Shown: positions 6,101 through 15,130, counted from the first letter of the stretch. The stretch: DNA of 20,808 nt from Paracoccus sp. (in: a-proteobacteria) (GCA_018056045.1 JAGPGI010000002.1:1-20808), one strand, 5' to 3'. Made by a program: numbers and translations. The notes: generated by a model not told the origin, from the sequence alone.

Positions 6101-6883
6101 GTGGCGCATATCATCGTTGTCGGAAACGAGAAGGGCGGCTCTGGCAAGTCCACGACCTCGATGCATGTGGCGACGGCGCTGGTGCGCATGGGGCACCGCG
6201 TCGGCGCGCTTGATCTGGATGTGCGCCAGCGCAGTTTCGCCCGCTATCTGGAAAACCGCGCCGCCTATGCCAAGCGCGAGGGGCTGGACCTGCCCATGCC
6301 CATTCTGGGCCATTTGGAGCCGGAAACCGAAGGTGGTCTTGACCCGCTGTCCAAGGTGGTCGCCGAACTGGACCCGGTCACCGACTTTATCCTGCTGGAT
6401 TGCCCCGGCTCGCATACGCGCCTCAGCCAGATGGCGCATACGCTGGCCGATACGCTGATCACGCCGATGAATGACAGTTTCGTCGATTTCGACCTGCTGG
6501 CGCGGATGTCGCCCGAGGGCAAGGTGCTGGGCCCCTCGATCTATGCCGAGATGGTCTGGGCGGCGCGGCAGATGCGCGGCGAGGCGGGCGCCGGCCCCAT
6601 AGATTGGCTGGTTCTGCGCAACCGTCTGGGCACGCAGGCCATGCACAACAAGCGCAAGGTCGGCGGCGCGCTGGCGACGCTGTCGAAACGCATCGGCTTT
6701 CGCGTCGCCCCCGGCTTTTCCGAACGGGTGATCTTTCGCGAGCTGTTCCCGCGCGGGCTGACGCTGCTGGACCTGAAGGATCTGGGGACCGAACAGCTCA
6801 GCATGTCCAATATCGCCGCCCGGCAGGAATTGCGCGAACTTATCGGAGAGTTGAACCTGCCCGGCGTCAGCATCGCCTTCTGA
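6101..6883 (+). CDS. mipZ: Division-plane positioning ATPase MipZ
   Basis: This is a ParA/MinD-superfamily P-loop ATPase. In Caulobacter, MipZ binds ParB at the origin and forms a gradient that blocks FtsZ assembly near the poles. The 260-residue protein has the deviant Walker A VGNEKGGSGKST (residues 7-18), the MipZ-typical LDLDVRQRSFARYLENR (from about residue 37), FILLDCPGS (Walker B region), and the family blocks PMNDSFVDFDLL, DWLVLRNRL, KRIGFRVAPG and VIFRELFPRGLTLLDL. These blocks match the Caulobacter protein from memory better than they match ParA or MinD. The start is GTG 6101, preceded by AGGAGG at 6091-6096 (only 4 bases of spacing) and fitting the family N-terminus; ATG 6062 would add 13 residues without a site. 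Confidence 0.92.
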   Translation: MAHIIVVGNEKGGSGKSTTSMHVATALVRMGHRVGALDLDVRQRSFARYLENRAAYAKREGLDLPMPILGHLEPETEGGLDPLSKVVAELDPVTDFILLDCPGSHTRLSQMAHTLADTLITPMNDSFVDFDLLARMSPEGKVLGPSIYAEMVWAARQMRGEAGAGPIDWLVLRNRLGTQAMHNKRKVGGALATLSKRIGFRVAPGFSERVIFRELFPRGLTLLDLKDLGTEQLSMSNIAARQELRELIGELNLPGVSIAF

Positions 6884-6897
6884 GGCGACCGCCGCCA

Positions 6898-6926
6898 TTG
6901 TTGCGCGCCCGCCGCAGGTCTATGCT
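6898..6926 (+). promoter_or_regulatory. Possible sigma-70-type promoter before the RND adaptor gene
   Basis: TTGTTG (6898-6903) and TATGCT (6921-6926) are spaced 17 bases, and the ATG of the adaptor gene lies 26 bases further on. The boxes match the consensus only partly, so the gene could also be read from mipZ, 69 bases upstream. Confidence 0.3.
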
Positions 6927-6952
6927 GCCGGCGAATTGCTGAGGAGCAGAAG

Positions 6953-8122
6953 ATGACGGCTGTAAGCCGGATCACCCGGGCGGCGACGATGGCCCTTGCA
7001 CTGGTGCTGTCATGGCCCGGCGCCGCGCTGACTCAGACCGCCGGCGCGGTCGAGCCCACGCTGGACCTGCCGCTGGTGACGCTGACCCGCGCCGAACCGA
7101 CCCGGATCGAGGCCCGGGTGCCGGTATCGGGTTCGCTGGTGGCGCGGCGGCAGGTCGAGATTCATGCCAATGTCACCGGCCATGAGATCAAGGGGATCGT
7201 CGCCGATGTCGGGGATCGCGTCAGCATGGGCGACAGGCTGGCATGGCTTGCCGACGACGTGCTGTCGGCCCGCCTCGCGCAGGCCACCGCCGAATATCAG
7301 CGCTCCGAGGCCGCAGTGCGGCAGGCCGAAAGCCAGATCGACAGCGCGGTGGCGATGCTGACCGAGGCCGCCTCGGCGCTTGAACGCACCCGCAGCTTGC
7401 GCAAATCCGGCAATGCTAGCCAGGCGGTGCTGGATCAGGCGATTGCGGCCGAGGCCTCGGCGCAGGCGGCCTCGGCGGTTGCCTCGAACGGGCTGGGGGT
7501 GGCGCGCGCGACGCTGGCGCAGGCCGATGCGGCGCGCCGGCTGGCGCAACTGGATCTGGATTACGCGCAGATCGTCACCCCGGTCGATGGCGTGGTGGTC
7601 GAGCGCAATGCCGAACTGGGCGCCTTGTCCGGGACCGGCGACGGTCCTCTGTTCACCGTCATCGAGGGGGGCGAGATCGAACTGGCCGCCGATGTTATCG
7701 AGACGGCGTTGAGCCAGCTCAAGCCCGGCGATCCCGCCGAGATCGAGGTCGCGGGGCTGGGTCTTGTCTCCGGCAGCATCCGGCTGGTCCCGGCCTCGGT
7801 CGATCCGCTCACCCGGCTGGGTCAGGCGCGGATTTCGCTGACGGCCGATCCGCGGCTGCGGGTGGGGCTGTTCGCGCAGGGCTGGATCACCACCGACCGG
7901 CGCGAGGCGCTGACCGTGCCGACCGCCGCCATCCTTGCCGATGCCTCGGGCGAGCGGGTGCAGGTCGTACGCGATGGCCGGGTCGAGACGCGCGAGATCC
8001 GCGCCGGGCTGATCTGGCGGGACAAACGCGAAATCCTTGAGGGGCTTGAGCCGGGCGAGCAGGTGATTGCCCGCGCCGGAGCCTTTTTCAGCGACGGCGA
8101 CCGGGTCCGCGTGGCGCCATGA
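6953..8122 (+). CDS. RND efflux periplasmic adaptor (membrane fusion protein)
   Basis: This 389-residue adaptor would link the inner-membrane RND pump to a TolC-like outer-membrane channel. The N-terminus MTAVSRITRAATMALALVLS, followed by WPGAALTQ, is a signal peptide ending near residue 28. Then come a barrel/lipoyl half (GSLVARRQVEIHANVTGHEI, VGDRVSMGDRLAWL), a long alpha-helical hairpin (about residues 105-200, rich in Ala, Gln, Glu, including SARLAQATAEYQRSEAAVRQ), the second lipoyl half (LDYAQIVTPVDGVVVERNAE), and a beta-barrel/membrane-proximal part ending EGLEPGEQVIARAGAFFSDG. GAGGAG lies just upstream of the ATG. The gene overlaps the pump gene by ATGA. No regulator or outer-membrane channel gene is adjacent. 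Confidence 0.93.
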   Translation: MTAVSRITRAATMALALVLSWPGAALTQTAGAVEPTLDLPLVTLTRAEPTRIEARVPVSGSLVARRQVEIHANVTGHEIKGIVADVGDRVSMGDRLAWLADDVLSARLAQATAEYQRSEAAVRQAESQIDSAVAMLTEAASALERTRSLRKSGNASQAVLDQAIAAEASAQAASAVASNGLGVARATLAQADAARRLAQLDLDYAQIVTPVDGVVVERNAELGALSGTGDGPLFTVIEGGEIELAADVIETALSQLKPGDPAEIEVAGLGLVSGSIRLVPASVDPLTRLGQARISLTADPRLRVGLFAQGWITTDRREALTVPTAAILADASGERVQVVRDGRVETREIRAGLIWRDKREILEGLEPGEQVIARAGAFFSDGDRVRVAP

Positions 8123-11100
8123 ATTTCTCGACCTGGTCCATCCGGCAGCCGGTGCCGGCGATCGCGGCCTTCCTTGTCTTGCTGATGATGGGGCTTTACA
8201 GCTTCAGCAGGCTGGCGGTCACGGCGATGCCGAATATCGACCTGCCGCTGGTCAGCATCGTGGTCTCGCAGCCGGGCGCCGCGCCCTCGGAACTGGTGCG
8301 GCAGGTGATCCAGCCGATCGAGGACGAGATCGCCAGCATCGTCGGCGTGCGTCATATCAACTCGACCGCGACCGACAGCTCGGCCCGCATCTATGTCGAG
8401 TTCGAGTTGGAGACCGATACCGACCGCGCCGTGAACGACGTCAAGGATGCGGTGGCCAATGTCCGTGCCGACCTGCCGGATTCGATCATGGAGCCGCTGG
8501 TCCATCGCATCGATGTTTCCGGCATGGCGATCCTGACCTATGCGGTCAGCGATCCGGGCATGAGCATCGAGCAACTGTCCGATTTCGTCGATGACGTGGT
8601 GGCGCGCGATCTGTCGGATGTGCCGGGCGTGGCCAGCATCGACCGCATCGGGGGGGCCGACCGCCAGATCAATGTCGAACTGGACCCCGGGCGCATTCAG
8701 GCATTCGGGCTGACCGCGGCCGAGATCTCGGATCAGTTGCGGGCCAAGAACATCGATCTGGGCGGCGGGCGCGGCGACATGGCGGGGACGGAATATTCCA
8801 TCCGCGCGCTGGGATCGGCCGATGACGTGGCGCGGCTTGCGGCGACGCCGGTGCTGATCGGGCAGGCCGATGCGCAGGGCCGCATGATGGGACGCACGGT
8901 GCGGCTGGACGAGCTGGGCACGGTTGAGGACGGCGCCAGCGAAGAACGGACCTTTGCGCTGCTGGACGGGCAGCCGGTGGTGGCCTTTGGCGTGTTTCGC
9001 GGCAAGGGCGAATCCGATCTGGCGGCCGGGGACGGCACCAAGGCCCGCGTGGCCGAGATCATGGCCCGCCATCCCGGCATGCGGATCACGCTGATCGACG
9101 ATGCGACCACCCATACCGCCGGCAGCTATCACTCGACCATGGAGACGCTTTACGAGGGCGCCGCGCTGGCGGTGATCGTGGTGTTCCTGTTCCTGCGCAA
9201 CTGGCGCGCGACGCTGATCGCCGCCGTGGCGCTGCCCCTGTCGATTATCCCGACCTTCTTTGTCATGGCCTGGCTGGGCTTTACCCTGAACGGGATCAGC
9301 CTGCTGGCGATCACGCTGGTCACCGGCATTCTGGTCGATGACGCCATTGTCGAGATCGAGAATATCGTCCGCCATATCAACATGGGCACGCCTGCCTATC
9401 AGGCCAGCATGGAGGCCGCCAACGAGATCGGCCTGACCGTCATCGCCATCAGTTTCTCGATCGTCGCGGTGTTCGCGCCGGTCAGCTTCATGGGCGGGAT
9501 TCCGGGGCAGTATTTCAAGCAGTTCGGGCTGACGGTCGCGGTCTCGGTGCTGTTTTCGCTGCTGGTGGCGCGGCTGATCACGCCGATGCTCGCGGCCTAT
9601 TTCCTGCGCGACAACATGCATGTCGCCGAGGAACGCGACGGCCCGGTCCTGCGCCGGCTGATGGCGGTCCTGCGCTGGACCATGGACAATCGCACCGTCA
9701 CCCTGCTGATGGGGCTGGGGGTCTTTGCCGGCTCGATTTATTCGGCGACGTTGCTGCCGACCGAATTCATCCCGGCGCAGGATGTCGGGCGCAGCCAGAT
9801 TTCCATCGAACTGCCGCCCGGCGCCACCATCGAGGATACCGCGGGTGCCGCGCGCATGATCTCGCAGCGGATCGTGGCGGTGCCCGATGTGCGCTCGGTC
9901 TTTGTCAATGGCGGCGATGGCGGCATTACCGACGCCAAACTGCAGGTGAATTACGGCCCCAAGGATGATCGCGAACGGTCAAGCTTTGCCATCGAGGACG
10001 AGCTGCGGCAGGTTCTCTCCGACATTCCCGACATGCGCATCGAATTCCTGAACGAGGCCGGGGCATCGGATCTGTCGGTGGCGGTGCTGGGCGACAGCGA
10101 CGAAGCCGCGCTTGAGGCGGCGGGGCGGCTGATGGCAGCCATGGCCGAGTTGCCCGAGCTTGAGGGGGTCAGCTCTTCGGCCAGTCTGGAACGGCCCGAG
10201 ATCCAGATCCATCCCCGGCCCGAAGTCGCGGCCCGGCTGGGCGTCACCGCCAGCGCGCTGGCCTCGACCCTGCGCGTGGCGACCATCGGCGAGAACGAAT
10301 CCAATCTGGCCAAGTTCAATACCGGCGAAAAGCAGATCCCGATCATGGTGCGCCTGAACGAGGCGGCGCGGCGCGATCTGTGGGTGGTGCGCAATCTGCG
10401 CGTGCCGAGTTCCGCCGGGCAGGTGCCGCTTGAGGCGGTGGCCGATATCACCATCTCGGCCGGCGCGACCGAGATCGAGCGCTACGACCGGCGCTATCGC
10501 ACAACCATCTCTGCCAATCTGGCCGAGGGTGCGCTGCTGGGGCCGGCCAATGCGAAGGTCGGCCTGCTGGAGCAGCAGATCGAATTGCCGGCGGGAACCG
10601 AGATCCAGTCCTCGGGCGATGCCGAGATCATGGGCGAGGTGTTTCAGGCCTTCACCGTGGCGATGGTCTCGGGCGTGGTGCTGACCTATGTCGTGCTGGT
10701 CTTGCTGTTTCATAATTTCGTCACGCCGGTCTCGATCCTGATGTCGCTGCCCCTGGCCATCGGCGGCGCGATTCTGGCGCTGTTCCTGACCGGGAATTCG
10801 ATCAGCATGGCGGTGGTGATTGGTTTCCTGATGCTGATGGGGATCGTGACCAAGAACGCGATCATGCTGGTCGAATTCGCCGTCAGCTCCATGGATGAGG
10901 GCACCCCCAAGCGCGCGGCGATCCTTGACGCGGTTCACAAGCGCGCGCGCCCCATCGTGATGACCACCATTGCCATGACGGCGGGCATGGTGCCCTCGGC
11001 CATCGGGACCGGCGAGGGGGCCGAGTTCAGCGCGCCGATGGCGATCGCGGTGATTGGCGGGCTGTTGCTCTCGACGCTGCTGTCGCTGCTGTTTGTCCCC

Positions 11101-11199
11101 TCGCTGTTTTCCGTCGTCCATGGCGGCCAGGTGCGGCTGTCGGGATGGCTGGCGCGGCGGCTGGGGGTGAATGCCGCACCCGGGGCGCCGGGGGAGTGA
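8119..11199 (+). CDS. RND-family multidrug efflux pump, inner-membrane subunit
   Basis: This is a 1026-residue proton-driven exporter of the HAE1/AcrB type. The layout is an N-terminal span (MNFSTWSIRQPVPAIAAFLV), a first periplasmic domain, a block of spans from about residue 345, a second periplasmic domain from about residue 560, and a final block of spans from about residue 845. Proton-relay residues are present: Asp407-Asp408 in LVDDAIVEIEN (TM4 region) and Lys912 in GIVTKNAIMLVEF (TM10 region). MGGIPGQYFKQFG and RARPIVMTTIAMTAGMVPSA are also family motifs. It overlaps the adaptor gene by 4 bases. Substrates cannot be told from sequence. A TolC partner must be encoded elsewhere. Confidence 0.96.
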   Translation: MNFSTWSIRQPVPAIAAFLVLLMMGLYSFSRLAVTAMPNIDLPLVSIVVSQPGAAPSELVRQVIQPIEDEIASIVGVRHINSTATDSSARIYVEFELETDTDRAVNDVKDAVANVRADLPDSIMEPLVHRIDVSGMAILTYAVSDPGMSIEQLSDFVDDVVARDLSDVPGVASIDRIGGADRQINVELDPGRIQAFGLTAAEISDQLRAKNIDLGGGRGDMAGTEYSIRALGSADDVARLAATPVLIGQADAQGRMMGRTVRLDELGTVEDGASEERTFALLDGQPVVAFGVFRGKGESDLAAGDGTKARVAEIMARHPGMRITLIDDATTHTAGSYHSTMETLYEGAALAVIVVFLFLRNWRATLIAAVALPLSIIPTFFVMAWLGFTLNGISLLAITLVTGILVDDAIVEIENIVRHINMGTPAYQASMEAANEIGLTVIAISFSIVAVFAPVSFMGGIPGQYFKQFGLTVAVSVLFSLLVARLITPMLAAYFLRDNMHVAEERDGPVLRRLMAVLRWTMDNRTVTLLMGLGVFAGSIYSATLLPTEFIPAQDVGRSQISIELPPGATIEDTAGAARMISQRIVAVPDVRSVFVNGGDGGITDAKLQVNYGPKDDRERSSFAIEDELRQVLSDIPDMRIEFLNEAGASDLSVAVLGDSDEAALEAAGRLMAAMAELPELEGVSSSASLERPEIQIHPRPEVAARLGVTASALASTLRVATIGENESNLAKFNTGEKQIPIMVRLNEAARRDLWVVRNLRVPSSAGQVPLEAVADITISAGATEIERYDRRYRTTISANLAEGALLGPANAKVGLLEQQIELPAGTEIQSSGDAEIMGEVFQAFTVAMVSGVVLTYVVLVLLFHNFVTPVSILMSLPLAIGGAILALFLTGNSISMAVVIGFLMLMGIVTKNAIMLVEFAVSSMDEGTPKRAAILDAVHKRARPIVMTTIAMTAGMVPSAIGTGEGAEFSAPMAIAVIGGLLLSTLLSLLFVPSLFSVVHGGQVRLSGWLARRLGVNAAPGAPGE

Positions 11200-11209
11200 G
11201 CCTGGCACC

Positions 11210-11250
11210 GGGGCGCCGCCCCGGACCCCGGGATATTTTCTTCATGAAAG
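11210..11250 (-). repeat. Dispersed intergenic element with hairpin (copy 2, inverted)
   Basis: Read on the minus strand this gives TTTCTTTCATGAAGAAAATA followed by TCCC, a G-run and a GGGGC/GCCCC hairpin (11210-11214 with 11218-11222). It follows the same order as the copy at 1901-1951 (TTCTT block, AAATATCC, G-run, GC hairpin). It lies directly between the RND pump stop and the terminator at 11251-11275. Confidence 0.65.
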
Positions 11251-11275
11251 AAAGGGGGCCGTTTGGGCCCCCTTT
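11251..11275. terminator. Bidirectional terminator between RND pump and pdhC
   Basis: AAAGGGGGCC (11251-11260) and GGCCCCCTTT (11266-11275) form a perfect 10-bp stem with a 5-base loop GTTTG. The A-run on one side and the T-run on the other make it work in both directions. It lies in the 103-base gap between convergent genes, 52 bases after the RND stop and 28 bases after the pdhC stop. Confidence 0.85.
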
Positions 11276-11302
11276 GTGATTGTTGGCGATGTCCGAATGC
11301 TG

Positions 11303-12616
11303 TCAGGCCAGCATGCCCATCGGGTTTTCCAGATGTGCGACGATGGCTTGCAGAAGTTGCGCGCCCAGAGCGCCGTCGATCACGCGGTGGTCGACCGACA
11401 GCGTCATCGACATGACATTGCGGATCACCACTTCGCCATCCTCGACCACCGGGGTCTGGATGCCGGCGCCGACGGCAAGGATGGCGCCATGCGGCGGGTT
11501 GATGACCGCGTCGAAGTTCTCGACGCCGAACATGCCAAGGTTCGAGATCGCGAAGCTGCCGCCCTGATATTCGTGCGGGGCCAGCTTCTTGGTCTTGGCG
11601 CGGTTCGCAAGGTCCTTCATCTCGGCCGAAAGGGTCGACAGCGTTTTTTGCTGCGCGTCCTTCAGGACCGGGGTGAAGAGCCCGCCTTCGACCGCGACGG
11701 CGACCGCCACGTCCGAGGGCTTGAGCTTGAGGATCCGGTCGCCGGCCCAGACGGCATTGGCGTCCGGCACCTCTTGCAGCGCCAGCGCGCAGGCCTTGAT
11801 GACGAAGTCATTGACCGACAGTTTCACGCCGCGACCTTCGAGCTGCTTGTTCAGCTGGGCGCGGAATTTCATCAGCGCATCCAGCTTGGCCGAGCGGCGC
11901 AGGTAGAAATGCGGGATGGTCTGCTTGGCCTCGCCCAGGCGGGCGGCGATGGTGCGGCGCATGCCGTCCAGCGCGACCTCCTCGGTGGGGCGGTCGGCAT
12001 ACATCTTGAGGATGGTTTCCGCCGAGGCGCCGGTGGGTGCGGCTTTCGCCGGAGCGGCGGCAGCCGCCGGGGCAGCGGCCGCAGTGGCAGGGGCCGGGGC
12101 GGCGCCGGGCTTGGCGCCCTCGACATCCGCCTTGACGATGCGGCCATGCGGACCCGAGCCGGTCACGCCGGCAAGGTTCACGCCCTTTTCAGCCGCGATG
12201 CGACGCGCCAGCGGCGAAGCAAAGACGCGTCCGCCATCGGCGGCTTTCGGGGCGGCCGGGGCAGGGGCTGCCGCTGCCGCAGGTGCTGCGGCGGCAGCCG
12301 GTGCGGCCTCGGCTTTGGGGGCCGCGGCGGCGGGAGCTGCGGCCTTGGCGCTGCCGATATCGGCGGCGCTTTCGCCCTCTTCCAGCAGGATGGCGATGGG
12401 GGTGTTGACCGCGACCCCTGCCGTGCCCTCGGCGATCAGGATCTTGCCAAGGGTTCCCTCATCGACGGCTTCGAATTCCATCGTCGCCTTGTCGGTTTCG
12501 ATCTCGGCGATGATGTCGCCGGATTTGACCGCGTCGCCCTCTTTCTTCAGCCATTTCGCCAGCGTGCCTTCCTCCATGGTCGGCGACAGGGCGGGCATCA
12601 GGATTTCAGTCGGCAT
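11303..12616 (-). CDS. pdhC: Pyruvate dehydrogenase E2, dihydrolipoyllysine acetyltransferase
   Basis: This is the structural core of the pyruvate dehydrogenase complex, moving the acetyl group from lipoyl-lysine to coenzyme A. The 437-residue protein has one N-terminal lipoyl domain (residues 1-80, lipoylated Lys43 in [13 protein letters not shown]), an Ala/Pro-rich hinge (about 85-130), a peripheral subunit-binding domain ([20 protein letters not shown], about 132-167), a second Ala/Pro linker, and the catalytic domain from about 205. This ends with the active-site motif DHRVIDG (His410, Asp414). One lipoyl domain is usual for alphaproteobacterial E2. The ribosome binding site AAGGGGG is about 8 bases upstream of the ATG, in the 12-base gap after pdhB. 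The product is cytoplasmic. Confidence 0.97.
   Translation of the reverse strand: MPTEILMPALSPTMEEGTLAKWLKKEGDAVKSGDIIAEIETDKATMEFEAVDEGTLGKILIAEGTAGVAVNTPIAILLEEGESAADIGSAKAAAPAAAAPKAEAAPAAAAAPAAAAAPAPAAPKAADGGRVFASPLARRIAAEKGVNLAGVTGSGPHGRIVKADVEGAKPGAAPAPATAAAAPAAAAAPAKAAPTGASAETILKMYADRPTEEVALDGMRRTIAARLGEAKQTIPHFYLRRSAKLDALMKFRAQLNKQLEGRGVKLSVNDFVIKACALALQEVPDANAVWAGDRILKLKPSDVAVAVAVEGGLFTPVLKDAQQKTLSTLSAEMKDLANRAKTKKLAPHEYQGGSFAISNLGMFGVENFDAVINPPHGAILAVGAGIQTPVVEDGEVVIRNVMSMTLSVDHRVIDGALGAQLLQAIVAHLENPMGMLA
12361..12616 (-). repeat. Lipoyl-domain DNA repeat, pdhC copy
   Basis: This is the 5' end of pdhC. It aligns without gaps to 13744-13999 (offset 1383). Counting by eye I find 23 mismatches in 256 bases, about 91% identity, with only 4 mismatches over 12482-12607. 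At protein level 78 of the first 84 residues are the same. Confidence 0.9.
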
Positions 12617-12628
12617 CTTTTTGCCCCC

Positions 12629-13999
12629 TTAGCGATAGGTTACTTTTTTCACCGCCTCTACGACCTCGGGGGTCGTGATCAGCGCGTGTTTTTCCAGATT
12701 GGCGGCATAGGGCATGGGCACGTCCTTGCCGGTGCAGTTGATCACCGGCGCATCGAGGTAATCGAAGGCGTTTTCCATGAGATAGGCCGAGAGGTGATTG
12801 CCGATCGAGCAGACCGGGAAGCCTTCTTCGACGGTCACGCAGCGATTGGTCTTTTTCACCGATTCAAGGATCGTGCCGTAATCGAGCGGGCGCAGGGTGC
12901 GCAGGTCGATCACCTCGGCGTCGATGCCGTCGGCGGCCAGCTTTTCAGCCGCATCCAGCGCATGGGTCATGCCGATGCCGAAGCTGATGATGGTCACGTC
13001 CTTGCCCGGACGGGCGATGCGCGCCTTGCCGAAGGGGATGGTGAAATCCTCGAGGTCGGGAACCTCGAAGCTGCGGCCATACATGATCTCGTTTTCAAGG
13101 AAAATCACCGGGTTGCCGTCGCGGATCGCGGTTTTCAACAGGCCTTTGGCATCGGCGGCGCAATAGGGCATCACCACCTTCAGGCCGGGGATCTGGGCAT
13201 ACCATGCCGCGTAATCCTGGCTGTGCTGGGCGCCCACGCGGGCGGCGGCGCCGTTCGGACCACGGAAGACCATGGGCGCGCCCATCTGGCCACCGGACAT
13301 GTAAAGCGTCTTCGCGGCCGAGTTGATGATGTGGTCAACCGCCTGCATGGCGAAGTTGAAGGTCATGAACTCGACAATGGGGCGCAGGCCGGCAAGCGCC
13401 GCGCCGGTGCCGATGCCGGCAAAGCCGATTTCCGAGATCGGCGTATCGACGACGCGCTTGGGGCCGAACTCGTCCAGAAGACCCTGGCTGATCTTGTAGG
13501 CGCCCTGATATTCGCCGACCTCTTCGCCCATCAGGAAGACGGTGCTGTCGCGGCGCATTTCCTCGGCCATGGCTTCGCGCAGGGCCTCGCGCACGGTCAT
13601 CGTCTTCATCGGCGTGCCTTCCGGCCAGTCGGGCGAGACATCGCGCGCCGGGGTCGGGGCGGGTGCGGCCTGAGCGGCCACGGTTGCGGGCGTGCTTTCC
13701 GATTCGGTGCTGACGGCGGCGGCGGGTGCGGCGCTGACCGCGGCATCGGCGCTTTCGCCTTCTTCGACCATGATGGCGATGGGGGTGTTGACCTTGACCC
13801 CCTCGGTGCCCTCGGCGATCAGGATCTTGCCGAGGATGCCCTCATCCACGGCTTCGAACTCCATCGTGGCCTTGTCGGTTTCGATCTCGGCGATGATGTC
13901 GCCGGATTTCACCGCATCGCCCTCTTTCTTCAGCCATTTCGCCAGCGTGCCTTCCTCCATGGTCGGAGACAGGGCGGGCATCAGGATTTCGGTTGCCAT
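12629..13999 (-). CDS. pdhB: Pyruvate dehydrogenase E1 beta subunit with N-terminal lipoyl domain
   Basis: This is the beta half of the thiamine-diphosphate-dependent E1 that decarboxylates pyruvate and acetylates lipoyl groups. The 456-residue protein is longer than the usual ~330 because it begins with a complete lipoyl domain (Lys43 in [11 protein letters not shown]) and an Ala/Ser/Pro linker (about 85-120). The E1-beta part follows: [71 protein letters not shown], and the C-terminal transketolase domain ([31 protein letters not shown]). A lipoylated E1-beta is known from Sinorhizobium and Zymomonas relatives. The pdhA stop is 16 bases upstream of its ATG. Confidence 0.97.
   Translation of the reverse strand: MATEILMPALSPTMEEGTLAKWLKKEGDAVKSGDIIAEIETDKATMEFEAVDEGILGKILIAEGTEGVKVNTPIAIMVEEGESADAAVSAAPAAAVSTESESTPATVAAQAAPAPTPARDVSPDWPEGTPMKTMTVREALREAMAEEMRRDSTVFLMGEEVGEYQGAYKISQGLLDEFGPKRVVDTPISEIGFAGIGTGAALAGLRPIVEFMTFNFAMQAVDHIINSAAKTLYMSGGQMGAPMVFRGPNGAAARVGAQHSQDYAAWYAQIPGLKVVMPYCAADAKGLLKTAIRDGNPVIFLENEIMYGRSFEVPDLEDFTIPFGKARIARPGKDVTIISFGIGMTHALDAAEKLAADGIDAEVIDLRTLRPLDYGTILESVKKTNRCVTVEEGFPVCSIGNHLSAYLMENAFDYLDAPVINCTGKDVPMPYAANLEKHALITTPEVVEAVKKVTYR
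13744..13999 (-). repeat. Lipoyl-domain DNA repeat, pdhB copy
   Basis: This is the 5' end of pdhB and the partner of 12361-12616. It encodes the same lipoyl domain. Residue differences from the pdhC copy are at positions 2, 55, 66, 69, 77 and 78 only. The many silent positions that also match point to recent copying or gene conversion rather than ancient duplication. Confidence 0.9.
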
Positions 14000-14015
14000 A
14001 TGTCAGTTCCCCCGC

Positions 14016-15023
14016 TCAGGCTTTCTCTTCGGCGTAGATGTCGGTCCACAGCTCTTCGAGCGGCGGCTCGGGGCTTTCCTTCGAGAATTCGGCCGAGTCG
14101 TTCACGATTTCCTTGATTTCCTTGTCGATGGCCTTGAGGTCATCTTCGCTGGCATGCTTGCCCTGCAACAGCAGCTCGCGCACATGCTCGATCGGATCGC
14201 GCTCGTCGCGGACCTTTTGAACCTCTTCGCGGGTGCGGTATTTCGCCGGGTCGGACATCGAGTGGCCGCGATAGCGATAGGTCATCACCTCGAGGATGTA
14301 GGGGCCCTTGCCGGCGCGGCAATGCGCGACGGCCTTCTCGGCCGCGGCCTTGACCGCCAGCACGTCCATGCCGTCCACCTGCTCGCCGGGAATGCCGAAG
14401 GCCTCGCCGCGCCCGAACAGCGTCGTCGACTTGGTCGAGCGCTTCATCGAGGTGCCCATGGCATACTGGTTGTTCTCGATCACGAAAATGACCGGCAGCT
14501 CCCACAGCTCGGCCATGTTGTAGGTCTCATAGACCTGGCCCTGGTTCGAGGCGCCGTCGCCGAAATAGGCGAAGGTCACATTGTCATTGCCCAGATACTT
14601 GTCGGCGAAGGCCAGGCCCGCACCCAGCGGCACCTGAGCCGCGACGATGCCATGTCCGCCGTAGAAATGCTTCTCGCGGCTGAACATGTGCATCGAGCCG
14701 CCCTTGCCCTTGGAGTAGCCGCCGATGCGGCCGGTCAGCTCGGCCATCACGCCGCGCGCCTCCATGCCGCAGGCCAGCATGTGGCCATGGTCGCGATAGG
14801 AGGTGATGCGCTTGTCGCCTTCCTTGGTCGCGGCCTCCATGCCGACGACGACGGCTTCCTGCCCGATGTAAAGATGGCAGAAGCCGCCGATCAGGCCCAT
14901 GCCGTAAAGCTGGCCGGCCTTTTCCTCGAATCGCCGGATCAAAAGCATGTCGCGGTAATATTGGAGAAGCTCGTCCTTGGACACGTTTGGCTTGTTTTGC
15001 TTGGCTGCAGGCTTTCTGACCAT
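14016..15023 (-). CDS. pdhA: Pyruvate dehydrogenase E1 alpha subunit
   Basis: This is the alpha half of E1, binding thiamine diphosphate. Its 335 residues match the family length. Motifs include LLIRRFEEKAGQLYGMGLIG, FCHLYIGQEAVVVGM, the thiamine-diphosphate motif GDGASNQGQVYETYNMAELW ending at ENN, and the loop YRGHSMSDPAKYRTREEV, typical of E1-alpha. The frame is open to 15269, but the start is ATG 15023 (MVRKPAAKQNKPNV). This start has a strong GAGGAGG-type site 5 bases upstream, and upstream residues do not resemble the family. It is followed by pdhB and pdhC in a usual alphaproteobacterial order. E3 is not in this cluster. The 187-base gap before it probably carries the promoter. Confidence 0.97.
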   Translation of the reverse strand: MVRKPAAKQNKPNVSKDELLQYYRDMLLIRRFEEKAGQLYGMGLIGGFCHLYIGQEAVVVGMEAATKEGDKRITSYRDHGHMLACGMEARGVMAELTGRIGGYSKGKGGSMHMFSREKHFYGGHGIVAAQVPLGAGLAFADKYLGNDNVTFAYFGDGASNQGQVYETYNMAELWELPVIFVIENNQYAMGTSMKRSTKSTTLFGRGEAFGIPGEQVDGMDVLAVKAAAEKAVAHCRAGKGPYILEVMTYRYRGHSMSDPAKYRTREEVQKVRDERDPIEHVRELLLQGKHASEDDLKAIDKEIKEIVNDSAEFSKESPEPPLEELWTDIYAEEKA

Positions 15024-15049
15024 GCTGGCCTCCTCCTCGGGGCGGAAAT

Positions 15050-15078
15050 AGTTCACCGTTAAACTAACTCTAGGACAA
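15050..15078 (-). promoter_or_regulatory. Possible pdhA promoter
   Basis: On the minus strand TTGTCC (15078-15073) and TGAACT (15055-15050) are spaced 17 bases, about 27 bases before the pdhA ATG. A short dyad GTTA-AAC-TAAC (15058-15068) lies in the spacer and could be an operator. Both boxes match the consensus weakly. Confidence 0.3.
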
Positions 15079-15130
15079 GCTTTCGGGGGAAGTAAACCGG
15101 CCTTCTGCATCTGCTGCGGGGCGGGTTGCG

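Noticed and set aside
5889..6458. A 189-residue + strand frame across the mipZ start
   Set aside because: It is out of frame with mipZ and rich in Trp, Arg and Ser with no fold-like pattern; the mipZ frame carries the conserved sequence.
7822..9621. A 599-residue minus-strand open frame antisense to the RND adaptor and pump genes
   Set aside because: It is rich in His, Arg, Asp and Gln with no fold-like pattern, lacks a ribosome binding site, and lies entirely opposite conserved genes. It is a codon-bias shadow.
9979..11208. A 409-residue minus-strand open frame opposite the end of the RND pump gene
   Set aside because: It has the same shadow composition (His/Arg/Gln-rich) and lies opposite a well-conserved membrane domain.
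11171..14116. A 981-residue + strand open frame over pdhC, pdhB and the end of pdhA
   Set aside because: It is antisense to three clear pyruvate dehydrogenase genes and has no family resemblance. Its internal repeats mirror the two lipoyl-domain copies. High-GC codon usage keeps antisense frames open.
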